DNA from: Lineus longissimus | Taxonomy: Eukaryota > Nemertea > Pilidiophora > Heteronemertea > Lineidae | Assembly (NCBI RefSeq): GCF_910592395.1 | Contig: NC_088310.1 | Coordinates: 22,833,491 to 22,897,490, forward strand | Direction of reading: 5' to 3' | Length of the DNA stretch: 64,000 nucleotides | Shown here: one piece after another, positions 54,208-64,000 of the stretch | How positions within the stretch are numbered: position 1 is the first letter of the stretch | Layout: each line of letters opens with the position of its first letter | Notes under the pieces: model-generated | Databases searched by the model: none | What the model was told of the DNA's origin: nothing | What the model saw: the letters and a program-made list of their open reading frames with translations, nothing else | Program-made: the position numbers and the translations under genes

Positions 54208-54301
54208 CCTGAAATTTGCTCAAGCAGTTTGACCGAGATTGTCCAATCCGTTGTTAGTGGTCTTGACGGGTGCCTGTTTTGTTATGGAACAGCCAAGCTA
54301 G
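54208..54301 (+). CDS. KIF26: KIF26 exon C: strand and degenerate P-loop (first part)
   Basis: This is a short exon of 31 codons plus one base (phase 0 in, phase 1 out). The acceptor is aatattttcag and the donor gtaagtgac. The product is PEICSSSLTEIVQSVV, SGLDGCLFCYGTAKL, then the first G of a split codon. In vertebrate KIF26 the matching segment reads EVCxxxxxEVIQSVVNGADGC, FCFG, LGKSYTM. The stretch FCYGTAKL takes the place of the ordinary kinesin P-loop AYGQTGSG. The family already departs from the GxxxxGK[ST] pattern in this loop, consistent with poor nucleotide hydrolysis. The split codon is completed by AT from exon D to give Asp rather than the expected Gly. The exon is too short to stand out as an open frame and was recognised by its motif. 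Confidence 0.94.
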
Positions 54302-57300
54302 GTAAGTGACAGCTAAAAATAAAAGATGAAAATAAAGTGTTTACATCGTCGAATCCTTCACAAAGGATTCAAGCATCCAGAGTGTCCTGGGCAGCTCCAG
54401 AGCAACTACTATATATAAGTGCCGTTGCGTTTCCTCGTATTCTGACCAGACGGGAAATGATTGAACCCCCAACCGCTCTGTCTAAAATTCAACTCTTTTA
54501 CTATAACTACCTTGCTCTCCCTCTCATATGTTAAACTAGTGGTTGATTAAGAAGGGAGAGTTTTCACCGAGCCAGCTTCTTCTGTCTGAGCAATGTTCAT
54601 AACTGGATAACAAATGTTGGAATCGAAAATCATCTTCAAAGCGGACTGATGACCATACCTTTACTTGCTGAACCATTTCAGCTGGACGGATCTTAGAACA
54701 AGATAAAATTGACCTCATCACCCCATAAGAATTCCTGAATCACTGCCATGGTGATTACAAAAGCAATTAATCTGATGATGATTCTAAGTGTCAATAACAC
54801 ACTTTCACGACCTGAAGTTTGCAGAGAACTGCCATCGAATTAACCTCCTTGCACTTTTCTTCCCATGCACTTTTCTTCCTCTGCCGCCAGATATTAGTAT
54901 TCACGAGATCCAAGAATGGTATAATCTGGTGCGACGCTCTTCCTGATTGCAGCGTCTCTTGACACGATCTTAATCTAAGCTGACCATTAATACAGATTAT
55001 TGCCATTAGAATACTTAGGTAGCAACTTGATCTGACTACTGAATAGGCTCTGTCATGTGGTTAGACCGGCTGATTTGAATGGTATCCTATCTGTGGATGA
55101 CAAGGTGGTCTGATTTGGATGACATCACATCGAGTGGATCAAGCGCAGTTGTGAATATCAATGGCAAATGTGAAGCTGTCTGCGTTTTGTTTTGACTACA
55201 GCCTACCATGCAGATCGTTCTTGGTTCCTGTCTTCTGTTTTTGACCCCTCCCTATCATGCGGGTTGTCTTTGGTTCTCTATTTTCTGGTTTTGACCATTG
55301 CCTACCATGTTGGCAGTCGTTGCTCCAAATCATGGTGCCTGCATGTATCTGAAAAAGAGAAGTTCTCCACACCAGATCGTTTCTGAAGAAATCTTTTTAT
55401 GCGATGCTTGAATATCGTGATTTCCAAGTTTCGATTCTTGTCTTGCTTCCCTTCATCGTAAAACTCCCAAGTTAAACATTAAATGCCTGCACTTTCAGAT
55501 CCATTTACACTATCTGAAAAAAATAGATCCAAGGTATTTCATACAACCTGCTGTGATACAAAATTAATGAATTCTATTACCAAAGAAGAAATTACCTACA
55601 AAATTCATCAGTGGAAATGTAGTGAGAGTAGGTTTTTGTCTGTCCTGCTGTGCAACAACATTTTCATTCATTTTCCCTGATGCTGTAGCAATAAATGGTT
55701 CGGTGTGGTAATTTGAAAGTTGGCCATAGAAAATACTACAGGGTAAAGACAGAGAGATAGTAACAGATATTGTAATTCTGATTCAGATTAGCATTCAAAG
55801 CAGACCTGTGTTGCCAGAAGATATGAAAAAGGCCATTACTTAGTGAAATCTGAGAAATGTAGATTTTTTGGCTGATTGACCTGCAAGAATGGGGTTTCAT
55901 CTTGTACTTCAGTTGGGCGAAAAATGTAAAATTTGAGATGTCTGCTCTTGGAAACTAAGGGCTGCAAGTTTCTTTTCCATGACCTGAGTTCTCTGGGTAA
56001 CCCTTCACAGTGCATCATGCTGTGGTGCATCAGCAATAAACATTGAAAGATGGCATGTTGGTTCCTTCAGTGCCCAAGAATTGGGATAAGCTTGAAGTGC
56101 CCAACCTTCAATCTTAAGCTACTAACCATCTCTGAAATCTAAGGATCTCACTTGAAGATTTCATCTTATGTTGCAATCTTCTTGTTGATCATAGACTCCA
56201 AGACATTCAAGCTAAAGGTGATTCCTAAGACTTAATAATATATTTCCAGATGCCTTGTCAAACTCCCATTAGGTGCCACATTTCTCATATTGCTGGTTTT
56301 GCCTTGGGAAAAAAGCAATTCTGTCTACCTCCGCAGAATATCTACCATTAAACACAATGACTTGCAATCCCAGTTGGGATTTGGGTATCGAATGAAACTT
56401 CTCATCTTTCGCTCAACACCAGTCATCTGACATATCTGTCTCTGAAGAGACCCTCTCTTTTAGTCGAACAGGTTCTATATTCCTCTCGAAACCTCTGTCG
56501 ATTCCACATGAGAAAAACGAAACAATGCCGTCACTCTACCTGAGTTCATTGCAGCCGACTGGCTATTCACAGCAATGGAAAAACACCACAGCAATGCGGA
56601 TAATTCTCTGGCTGTCAATAACCCAGAAAGTTTTCTGCAAGATAATTTCCGAGATTTCTCCCGCGAGGGAGAGCAATGAATACCTGTGCAGTGGCTATTG
56701 TTGAGGAGTCAAAAAGTCACCTGTTGCGGCATTGGTACACCATCTTCGGAACATCCGGAACCACCTGTGGTCTCTGCATATTTTGGTAATGTCAAATGTC
56801 TATGATTTTGATGGAAATGATGGCTGTGTGGTATTTTGAGCCCTCAACGGTGCATTACATGAAGGGTATAATGCATTTCAATGTTGTTTTGAGTTGCTGC
56901 AAATCATATTCTGACATGTAGTTGAAATCTGGGTACTTATGTCAGCCTATTTCTTTACATCAGCATCAAGCCGATAGTCGGGCGTTGGAGGATGACATGA
57001 ATTCGGCTTAGGTGTAAGCACACGGAACCAGTTAATACATGTAGGATACATGTTATGGTAGTGTCATTTGTTGACAGACAATGCTGGATTTGTAGGTGAA
57101 AGGTTTACTAGCAGCTTACTGAAATGTATTGGGTATTGATAGCCAGAAACAGTCGAAGTGCATTACGCTTTCAGGTTTCGTTAATTATTAATAGGGCTTG
57201 AGTATTGTGTTACTGCACCAAGGAGGTTGGTCGAGTCACTGTTGGTGAAGTCAAGAGATTGACATTGAGTCAGATACTGGGCTTGGCTATTCTCCCAATG

Positions 57301-59061
57301 ACTGGCAAAGCAAGAAAAACTAACTGTAGATTTATGAAGAGGCTCACACAGAAAACTTCTTCATCATGTTGACTCAACTAAGCTGAGGCGGCTAACATCG
57401 GACCTGGTCACATCACCAACTGAGAAAGTCTTATAGATGGGTCATTTCTGTCCTCTGTGTCAATCATCTTCAGCAAGTTATCTCATTATGAAACCATGTA
57501 ACCAAACTGCATCATACAGTAGAGCTACTTTATCCCCAGCCTCTTCAGCTTGGTTAGAGTCAAGTTACTTGAGGACTGTTGAGAATAATTGTGGGCAGAC
57601 ATGCTTATTCAATTTGCCTCCATTTTACCCGTAAAAGGGGACAGCTTCTATTAATTTTCGTCCATAATCTCTGACTCATGTGCCACGTTTTAATTGCATT
57701 TGCATATGCCTGAATGGTTGATAGGATTGTTATGAATACCATTCACTGGCCGTAATCTTATTTCCCGCGTAAAATGTGACAGTGCTCCATCATCATTGGG
57801 GAATTCGCCCCACCGATAAAGCACCCTTCAAAGTCACGTGATTGCACGAGTGTGCCGTAATTCCTCGGGACGCTTCATCAAGTGGAAGTACGGTGAATAT
57901 GGCCTCGGCCGCTGCGCACGAATGTTCCAACAAATTGAATCAAGCTGTCTGCAAATCTAATTGAGATAACGTGCTATTCATTGGCATTATGACAAGACAA
58001 CTGAAAGAATCTATCGGAATTCGAACCGAGGGAATAACAAAGTGGCACAAATAGAAGAGTATGTTGCATGGACGTGTCTTATTTGAATGGCTTTCCCATT
58101 GATTGCAACACTGTCTTTTCCATATTAATAACTGTTAAAAAATCCTCTGTGTATAGGTTTGCTTGGCTTGCAACGACCTTCATCTTGACCACAGACTCTG
58201 TGACATTGACATGGCTAAACACTCACTGGAGACAATCTTGCCAAAGGTTTAGCATTCAGGAAGCATAAATTCCCCCAACGACAATTGATGCTCGACATTG
58301 CTACAACATTTTCCCAAGTGGCATGCTGTGAAGCGGTGTGAATGAAGTCATTACATCCTTCAGTGATCTTTCTGGGTCTGTCCTCTCTTGCTCTTTAATC
58401 ATATGACGAGAATGGTTAGTCAGGAGGAGGACATTTTTGTCCTTGGCAATGCAGCAGGGCCCGGTTCCTCAATCATTGTCCTGGTGCTGCTATTTGGAAC
58501 CCGAGAGACCTAAGCCCCAATCTGACATTTTCATTGCAGGCAGACACACTGCTTCAGGAGAAAAAAATCAGCTAATCAATAGTCTGTTGTGTTTGGTCTA
58601 GAAAACCTAACCCAATCCATGGACAAATCTTAGCTTTTTCCAATATTCTCTCCATCTGCTTGACTTGTGTTTGCCTTTGGTGGCAGAAAAAACGAAAACT
58701 AATCAATCCGCCGATCCAACGGTTTGTACCATAAGCACTATAGGTTTCTCTTCTTGTCATCGCCAATTGACTTGTTCACTGCAAGTAGCCACTTGGGAGC
58801 TTTTGTAATGATGCTGATTGGGCATTTTCGATGGTACTGTGATTGGGGGCTTTTGAAATACACGAAAAATATATGATAAATTTACGCTATCTTTTTCAGT
58901 CACTTCGCTCATTTTCATACTGTAGGTTTCTTGTGTTTGTCTATTCAGGTTGTGTGTTTTTTCTAAACCCTTCATGGGTGACACAACTAGCCTTTGAAAA
59001 AGTCACAACACTGTTTGATTTGATTTGACTTTTCACTGTTTTTTCTCCCCTGTCTTTTCAG
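54302..59061 (+). other. KIF26: KIF26 intron C/D, 4.8 kb, phase 1
   Basis: The donor is gtaagtgac and the acceptor tgtcttttcag. The intron splits the codon inside the P-loop-equivalent motif. Most of it is AT-rich. A CpG-richer patch lies at about 57780-58040. No nested gene or RNA gene was recognised. Confidence 0.9.
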
Positions 59062-59259
59062 ATAAGACATACACGATGATAGGGGAGGACTCCTCGTTCC
59101 AGACCCTCGGTATTATCCCGTGTGCCATCTCATGGCTCTTCCGCCTCATCCAGGAACAGAAGGAGAAGACAGGAGCAAGATTCTCTGTACGTGTGTCTGC
59201 CGTGGAAGTTGCGGGGCGGAGTGAGGAACTCAAGGATTTACTTGCAGACGTTGCTTCTG
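59062..59259 (+). CDS. KIF26: KIF26 exon D: motor core after the P-loop
   Basis: The acceptor tract is ctcccctgtcttttcag and the donor gtgagt. The first two bases complete the split codon (GAT, Asp). Sixty-five codons follow and the exon ends with one base (phase 1). The product reads [72 protein letters not shown] is the end of the P-loop and start of helix alpha-2. [12 protein letters not shown] is the KIF26 form of the GIIPRA helix. [16 protein letters not shown] replaces the VSYLEIYNE strand of ordinary kinesins, and [10 protein letters not shown] corresponds to the xVRDLL region. The near-identity with vertebrate KIF26, including [16 protein letters not shown], makes the family assignment secure. 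Third-position GC is visibly higher than in the surrounding introns. Confidence 0.97.
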
Positions 59260-62200
59260 GTGAGTTGTGTTGAATACTGGCTGAAATATGGGGCCAAAAC
59301 AACCAGATGATTTCTCATCATGAAAATATTGTGAAGAACAATTGCTGAAATCAAGTCACCACTCAAAGTCAGCAGCTGATTGGTTAAAAATGTAGCCACC
59401 TAGCAGAAAACTGAGGAACTAAAAACCCACTGCATCCAGTTGCATGCTGATACAGTCACAGGATTTTTGTTGTTGTTAACTTTGGCCACCGCCAATTTTA
59501 GATGCATAATTTCTGAACGGTCAAGAAGTTATCCAATACATGAAGAATGCTGTCCTTGTCTTGGGTCATAAACAAAATGTCTTATCACGACATTAGCATG
59601 TCTGACAGGACAGCCATGAAGGCACTTTCTGGAGATAGCTAATCCATTGCGATAACATTGAAGCCTCCGTATAATGTGGCAATAGCGCTAAATCCCACCA
59701 TCAAACTTTCTCATAAAATATAGATGTCTATATCACATTCTGGCATCGGTGGTTCTGATATAGCCTACTCATAAAACATTATTGAAAATTGGCGCTCGGC
59801 AGCTTTTGCTGATATTTCAAGACAATACTTCAGTGTTATTTTTGTGCGATAATTTGCCAGGTACTAATATTTAAAATGAATAAATCTCACACATTTCGTA
59901 TGGCATAGAAAACACCAAGGAACCTATTTGAATTCCTGTTAAAAAATGTGATTTTGGGTCAGCAGTTTTTTCAAAAGCAGCCATTTTGTTTCGACTTCAT
60001 TTATCCTTACTCAGTAGTCCAGCTGCCACTGACGAAGTTACTGTCTTATCTTAGAGTTATCTAAATAAATTGCACGCACAGCTCTTTCAGCTTCCACCGC
60101 TTAATTTCCATGATCTATTTTCACTTTGACAGTGAAATATTAATGACTTGAACATTGGCGGTTAGGAATTCCAATCTTGTACAAGTTGAGGGAGCGATAC
60201 TGTTAATGATGCAATGCTGGAAGATAAGGGGGACAGTCAGAGTCACTTTTAGTCCAGGGCATGTCTCCTTCCAGTGACAGGTCTCTTAACACTGTCCCAA
60301 CTGATCTTTGGTATTATAGATTTCTCTAGAGCACGCTGCAAATCAGCCATTCTGTCACCACAACTACTGTAATGACCACTGCAAATGAAAGATTTTTGTT
60401 GCATGCAGAACTAACTCCTACTCCTCATTGAAATGTGATGGCCTTCAATCTTGATGAAGTATGCTCTTTCTAAATTGGGCATGTTTCAATCGATGGTGAT
60501 ACAAGGCCTATCACTCTGATCTAAATTCTTGTACAGACTTCACATAATTCTGTAGCCAATCTTCATACCAACCCATCACAGCTATGACCGATTGTATCTC
60601 CATACATGATTGATAGCTAAAAGGTGAATATGTTTCCTCGAGACCAGCTCTAACGAAATTACTTTGTGTATACTCGTGAATTCCAAGACAGGACAGGCAC
60701 GTTTAAAATGTTGTGTATCTTGAGCAATCTTGAGCGAAAATCGCGCAGGTATCACCAATCCAATCTTACGATGATTGATGCGGTTGTTTCAACTTAGGGT
60801 AGCATGTGATTCATCGGGCCCTGCTTGGAATGCTGGGAGTTGTGCACTCCTCGTATCATGAATTCCCTGGAGAAATCACAGCCGGGCGCTTTGTCCAATC
60901 AAACGTGCGGTTTGTATTTGTTTATTTGATTAAGGCATTGTAACGCGTTGTCTAATTAATCGCTCGGCCGGGGCACCCAACCTATCCATCTTGCCTCCCC
61001 GACGTAAATGTGAATGCAAGTGGAAACCATCGTAAGAAGTTCTGTCTCCTCGCTCAGTTATTAGCCGGAAGTGAACGTTAGACTGCTCAGACTTGTCAGC
61101 CAAATCTGATGATATGTCAACTGCATTTGACTTGTACATCGCAGTGCAGTGGTCTGCAGACTGAAATCAAATTATCCTTTCTCTTGATAATTAACTATTT
61201 TATTACGACCCCATGGGCCCGAAAGTGACATGTTACATCTGGATACTGCCTGTCTACATTGGGTTCTCGAAATTTCCCGTAAAGACATAATCAAAGTCAG
61301 AAATAATTTGAGACATCAAATAATGCCTCGCAAGTGCTGTTTGACACCTTTCACATTGTATTGATTCATGAACTAGATAATGAACTGAATAGATTGAGGT
61401 TTAGATCTTCTTCATTCCCTTTGGCAAGATACTCCACCTATCCACTTTTGTTAGATACCATGACCATACTAGTCAGTACCTCTTCCAGAATTTCGATTGA
61501 TATCAAACCGAAAGTTTGGATTGTATTCCCAAGAATTTGAGGGTCACCTAAGTTATCTAGGGCAAAGTCAGAGCTTGACCAAAGAAATTTAAAAAATCTA
61601 ACCCTATGTTTTATCAGAAATGTGTCTCGTGGCTTATCTCTCTGTTTTACTCATCTTCCCTAATGTGCGATCCTTCAGATTTTCTACTGCTTCACCATTT
61701 TGTTACCTCCGCCTTTGATCGCGTTGTCTAGACTGATTACATTTCCCACCGTAAATCACGAAGATAACACGATGCGGTTAATTTGTCTTTTGGTCCTACA
61801 CCCACTGACTCACACATTGGCAATCATTGCCCATTGTTAAATTCGCCTCAATAACGTTACATAAAATTGATGGTACCCTTCTGATCTCATCCCTTGTACC
61901 GCTATTGCGATTGAAGTCTTCAATAGTTCTCATGATTTGCGTATATCTGTTAATTAACCGCTGTTTTGACACCCGAAATTTACGAGGTGTTAGTCATAGC
62001 AATGTTTTCTCCGGCGGCATATAAAATGTTCCTTTTGGTGGTGATATTTCATTAAATGAAGATACATGTAAATGTCGATTTGACCTAAAATTCCTAAAAA
62101 AATTTATCACTTATTTTCACTTCAAAGGAATCAAAAGAGGGCAATTTAAATTTTTCATGAGAAGGCATTGTTTTGGTTAATACTTCAATATTGTTGAAAA

Positions 62201-63856
62201 AAACATCCAAAACATGGCTGATTATTTTAGTGAACTTGGGTGTGCCTCTTGCACTCAGTGAACCAGAACATAGAATCTTCTATTTGTTATAATTTGAATA
62301 TTAAATGATGGGTTATTGGTTATTTTACCTCTATATTTGACCCAAAGGAAATCCCATATTCTTTACTTTTCCCAATTTTCTCCCATCTACATGTACAATC
62401 ATGTTCAAAAGTTTATGGACACCAGTTTTTGCACATTTTCTCAAAAACGGCTAATCCTATTGAACCCAAATTTTCACCAATGGTGGAGAATCTTCTTGGC
62501 TATCGAATGACGTGATAGTTGATATCAGGACCAATTGCATAACAAAGTTATTACATAATTTTGAGAGGGATCTTTTTTTTACTTTTTTGTTAATCAATTT
62601 TTCAAAACCAAATTAACCTACAGTATATATTGCACATAGCTAAGACTTTCTGTGAAAAAAATTTGGATAAATCTCATTTCGGTTTTGAGATATATCGAAA
62701 TATCAAAATTTTGATATTTTGATAATTTGATATTTTTGGGTTTTTTGCAACTGTATCATTGAGAAGTCATACCCAAATAATGATTGGCACCAATTTAGCA
62801 CAGCTAGCAACTAATATTGCTGAGAAAAGGTGGATACTTGGTAGTATGAAAATTTTCATATTATAATTTCAAGATGTTCCTTTAGTTGAAAATCAGAAAA
62901 AAATCACCATTCATTCAGGGGACATGGGTACTACTAGGATATATCGAAAAATCAGAAAAATCTCAAAATTTTGATATTTTGATATATCATGAAAAGTAAA
63001 TGATATTTTCAAATACTTTCTTCACAGAAAGTCTTAGCATTGTTATCTGTATGATGCAAGATTTATACTTCGATTTAAAAAAAATCAACCAAAAAGTGAA
63101 AAATAGATGCCTCTCAAAATTATGTAATAACTTTGTTATGCAATTGGTCCTGATATCAACTATCACGTCATTCGATAGCCAGGAAGATTCTCCACCATTG
63201 GTGAATATTTGGGTTCAATAGGATTAGCCGTTTTCGAGAAAATGTGCAAAAACTGGTGTCCATAAACTTTCCGACAAGGGTGTACATGCGACAAGCGCAT
63301 ACAAAGCAGATAACATATCATCATCGGAAATTATTATGTTTACTTCACCACAAACCATCTCCAGGGTTTTGTTGTGCATTTCTAATATTTCCATGAAGCA
63401 TTTTAAGGTTTCAAATTGCAATTTGCGCAGGTGAATAAAAATAAACCCATTTGTAACTTTAGTGTAAATTGTTATGGTTTTTCCTAAATACAAAGTCATG
63501 TGATTTTGACGATTAAAAATATGTTTAGTTGAAACTATAAATGGGCGAAGTGTAAGCATGTGCATTTCAGTTGTATAACTTATATAATTGTAACGTTTAG
63601 GAATTTGGAGATTGTCGACCTTGCCAATATTTAGTTGCTTGATTGGTCTTCTGTGCTAAAAAATTGTCAAAACTGTTCATATTTCATCATGTTCTAGATC
63701 CTATTTCAGCTCAAGTTGTTATTAGTTTCCATACAATTTTATGCCAAATGTACTGCTCTCTCTTTAAACCTGTCATGGAACCAGCTTTATCAAACGTCGC
63801 TCAAGCATACTACTAATTCTTCGTATATCTATATGGTTTCTAACTGTGTTTTGTAG
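59260..63856 (+). other. KIF26: KIF26 intron D/E, 4.6 kb, phase 1
   Basis: The donor is gtgagt and the acceptor ttttgtag. The intron contains CpG-richer patches at about 60780-61030 and 61670-61990, and the complete Tc1-like foldback element at 62396-63282, which ends 574 bp before exon E. No other exon was recognised. Confidence 0.9.
62396..63282. mobile_element. Tc1/mariner-type non-autonomous foldback element (MITE)
   Basis: Two arms of roughly 200 bp or more are near-perfect inverted copies. The left arm begins after TA at 62394-62395, with AAAGTTTATGGACACCAGTT about 14 bases in. The right arm carries its reverse complement, ending GGGTG at 63282 before TA at 63283-63284. The two arms match through GCACATTTTCTC, CGGCTAATCC, the CACCAATGGTGGAGAATCTT stretch and the GTTATTACATAATTTTGAGA stretch with only a few differences. 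Weaker symmetry continues inward (GCTAAGACTTTCTGTGAA in both). The TA duplication and a terminal motif ending GGACACC are typical of Tc1/mariner relatives. The 887-bp element has no transposase frame, so it would be mobilised only in trans. The first few bases of the left end (CAATC versus CACCC) have diverged. Confidence 0.85.
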
Positions 63857-64000
63857 GTATGGAAGCTGGGAGTGGTACTGCTCCAGGGGTCTATCTCCGT
63901 GAGGATCCGATTTCAGGGACACAGTTGGAAAATCAGAGTGAACTCCGAGCACCAACGGCAGACAAGGCTGCGTACTACCTCGATGCGGCCCTGGCAGCTA
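63857..64000 (+). CDS. KIF26: KIF26 exon E: motor domain, partial at window end
   Basis: The acceptor is ctgtgttttgtag. The first two bases (GT) complete a Gly codon begun in exon D. Forty-seven codons follow to the window end, with no donor seen, so the exon may extend further. The product is [47 protein letters not shown]. It aligns with the vertebrate KIF26 stretch with SPGVYL, EDPICG and [23 protein letters not shown]. This precedes the switch-I-equivalent region, which would lie beyond base 64000. The internal ATG at 63859 is not a translation start. Coding GC is higher than in the preceding intron. Confidence 0.95.

Larger units (their letters stand above)
24219..64000 (+). other. KIF26: KIF26-family kinesin gene, partial (both ends outside the window)
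   Basis: Five exons on one strand join in a single open frame of about 267 codons. The product follows the KIF26A/KIF26B order: AAQKL plus a lysine cluster and proline-rich linker, VKVMLRIC, VDPRKKQVTL, KMFAFDAVF, a degenerate P-loop, [32 protein letters not shown], then [12 protein letters not shown]. These words are diagnostic of KIF26 rather than any transport kinesin. Intron phases are 2 (upstream), 0, 0, 1 and 1. Introns are 26913, 2703, 4760 and 4597 bp. KIF26 proteins are microtubule-binding kinesin-like proteins with weak or no ATPase activity, acting in cell signalling, adhesion and migration; this is family knowledge. The N-terminal exons and everything after the first half of the motor are missing from the window. 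KIF26A and KIF26B are vertebrate paralogues, so this is best named simply KIF26. Confidence 0.93.

Noticed and set aside
63224-63565. 113-codon minus-strand open frame
   Set aside because: It ends inside the right arm of the Tc1-like foldback element and starts in plain intron, so the two parts cannot be one ancestral gene.
1-64000. CRISPR arrays, operons or prokaryotic gene clusters
   Set aside because: No regularly spaced direct repeats and no dense coding; spliced exons and long introns show a eukaryotic genome.

Overview
The window is animal nuclear DNA: AT-rich, non-operonic, almost free of long open reading frames, with five short protein-coding segments bounded by consensus splice sites and separated by kilobase-scale introns. 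All five are on the + strand, join in frame, and encode consecutive parts of one protein, an unconventional kinesin of the KIF26 family (vertebrate KIF26A/KIF26B, related to nematode VAB-8). The organism looks like an invertebrate metazoan with a moderately large genome, such as a mollusc, echinoderm or other lophotrochozoan/deuterostome. The sequence does not settle the phylum.

Layout: 1-24218 has no recognisable coding exon and is probably an intron, because the first exon found begins mid-codon. Exon A (24219-24381) encodes the basic/proline-rich linker before the motor. A 26.9-kb intron follows (24382-51294). Exons B (51295-51504), C (54208-54301), D (59062-59259) and E (63857 to the window end) encode the N-terminal half of the kinesin-like motor domain. 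The gene continues past base 64000. Its start and the Cys-pair N-terminal region of KIF26 proteins were not found and should lie further upstream.

The remaining DNA is intronic and contains repeat debris. There is a CACTA-like non-autonomous element (16555-16972), a near-palindromic Tc1/mariner-type foldback element with TA target-site duplication (62396-63282), two oppositely oriented arrays of GGACA-type repeats that may be the ends of one old DNA transposon (8841 and 13780), a decayed tRNA-derived SINE head, and a probable retroelement 3' end with a (TAAG)n tail. There are also two diverged tandem duplications and two long hairpins that could be small-RNA precursors or foldback relics. Several CpG-richer islands with homeodomain/Sox/Fox/TCF-like words are candidate intronic enhancers, by inspection only.

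Most notable points: the P-loop-equivalent motif of this KIF26 reads GTAKLDKT, with Asp at the position before the lysine that is Gly in ordinary kinesins and vertebrate KIF26; and an unassigned exon-like open frame at 47722-47908 lies inside the large intron. I found no clear evidence of a new multi-gene system.
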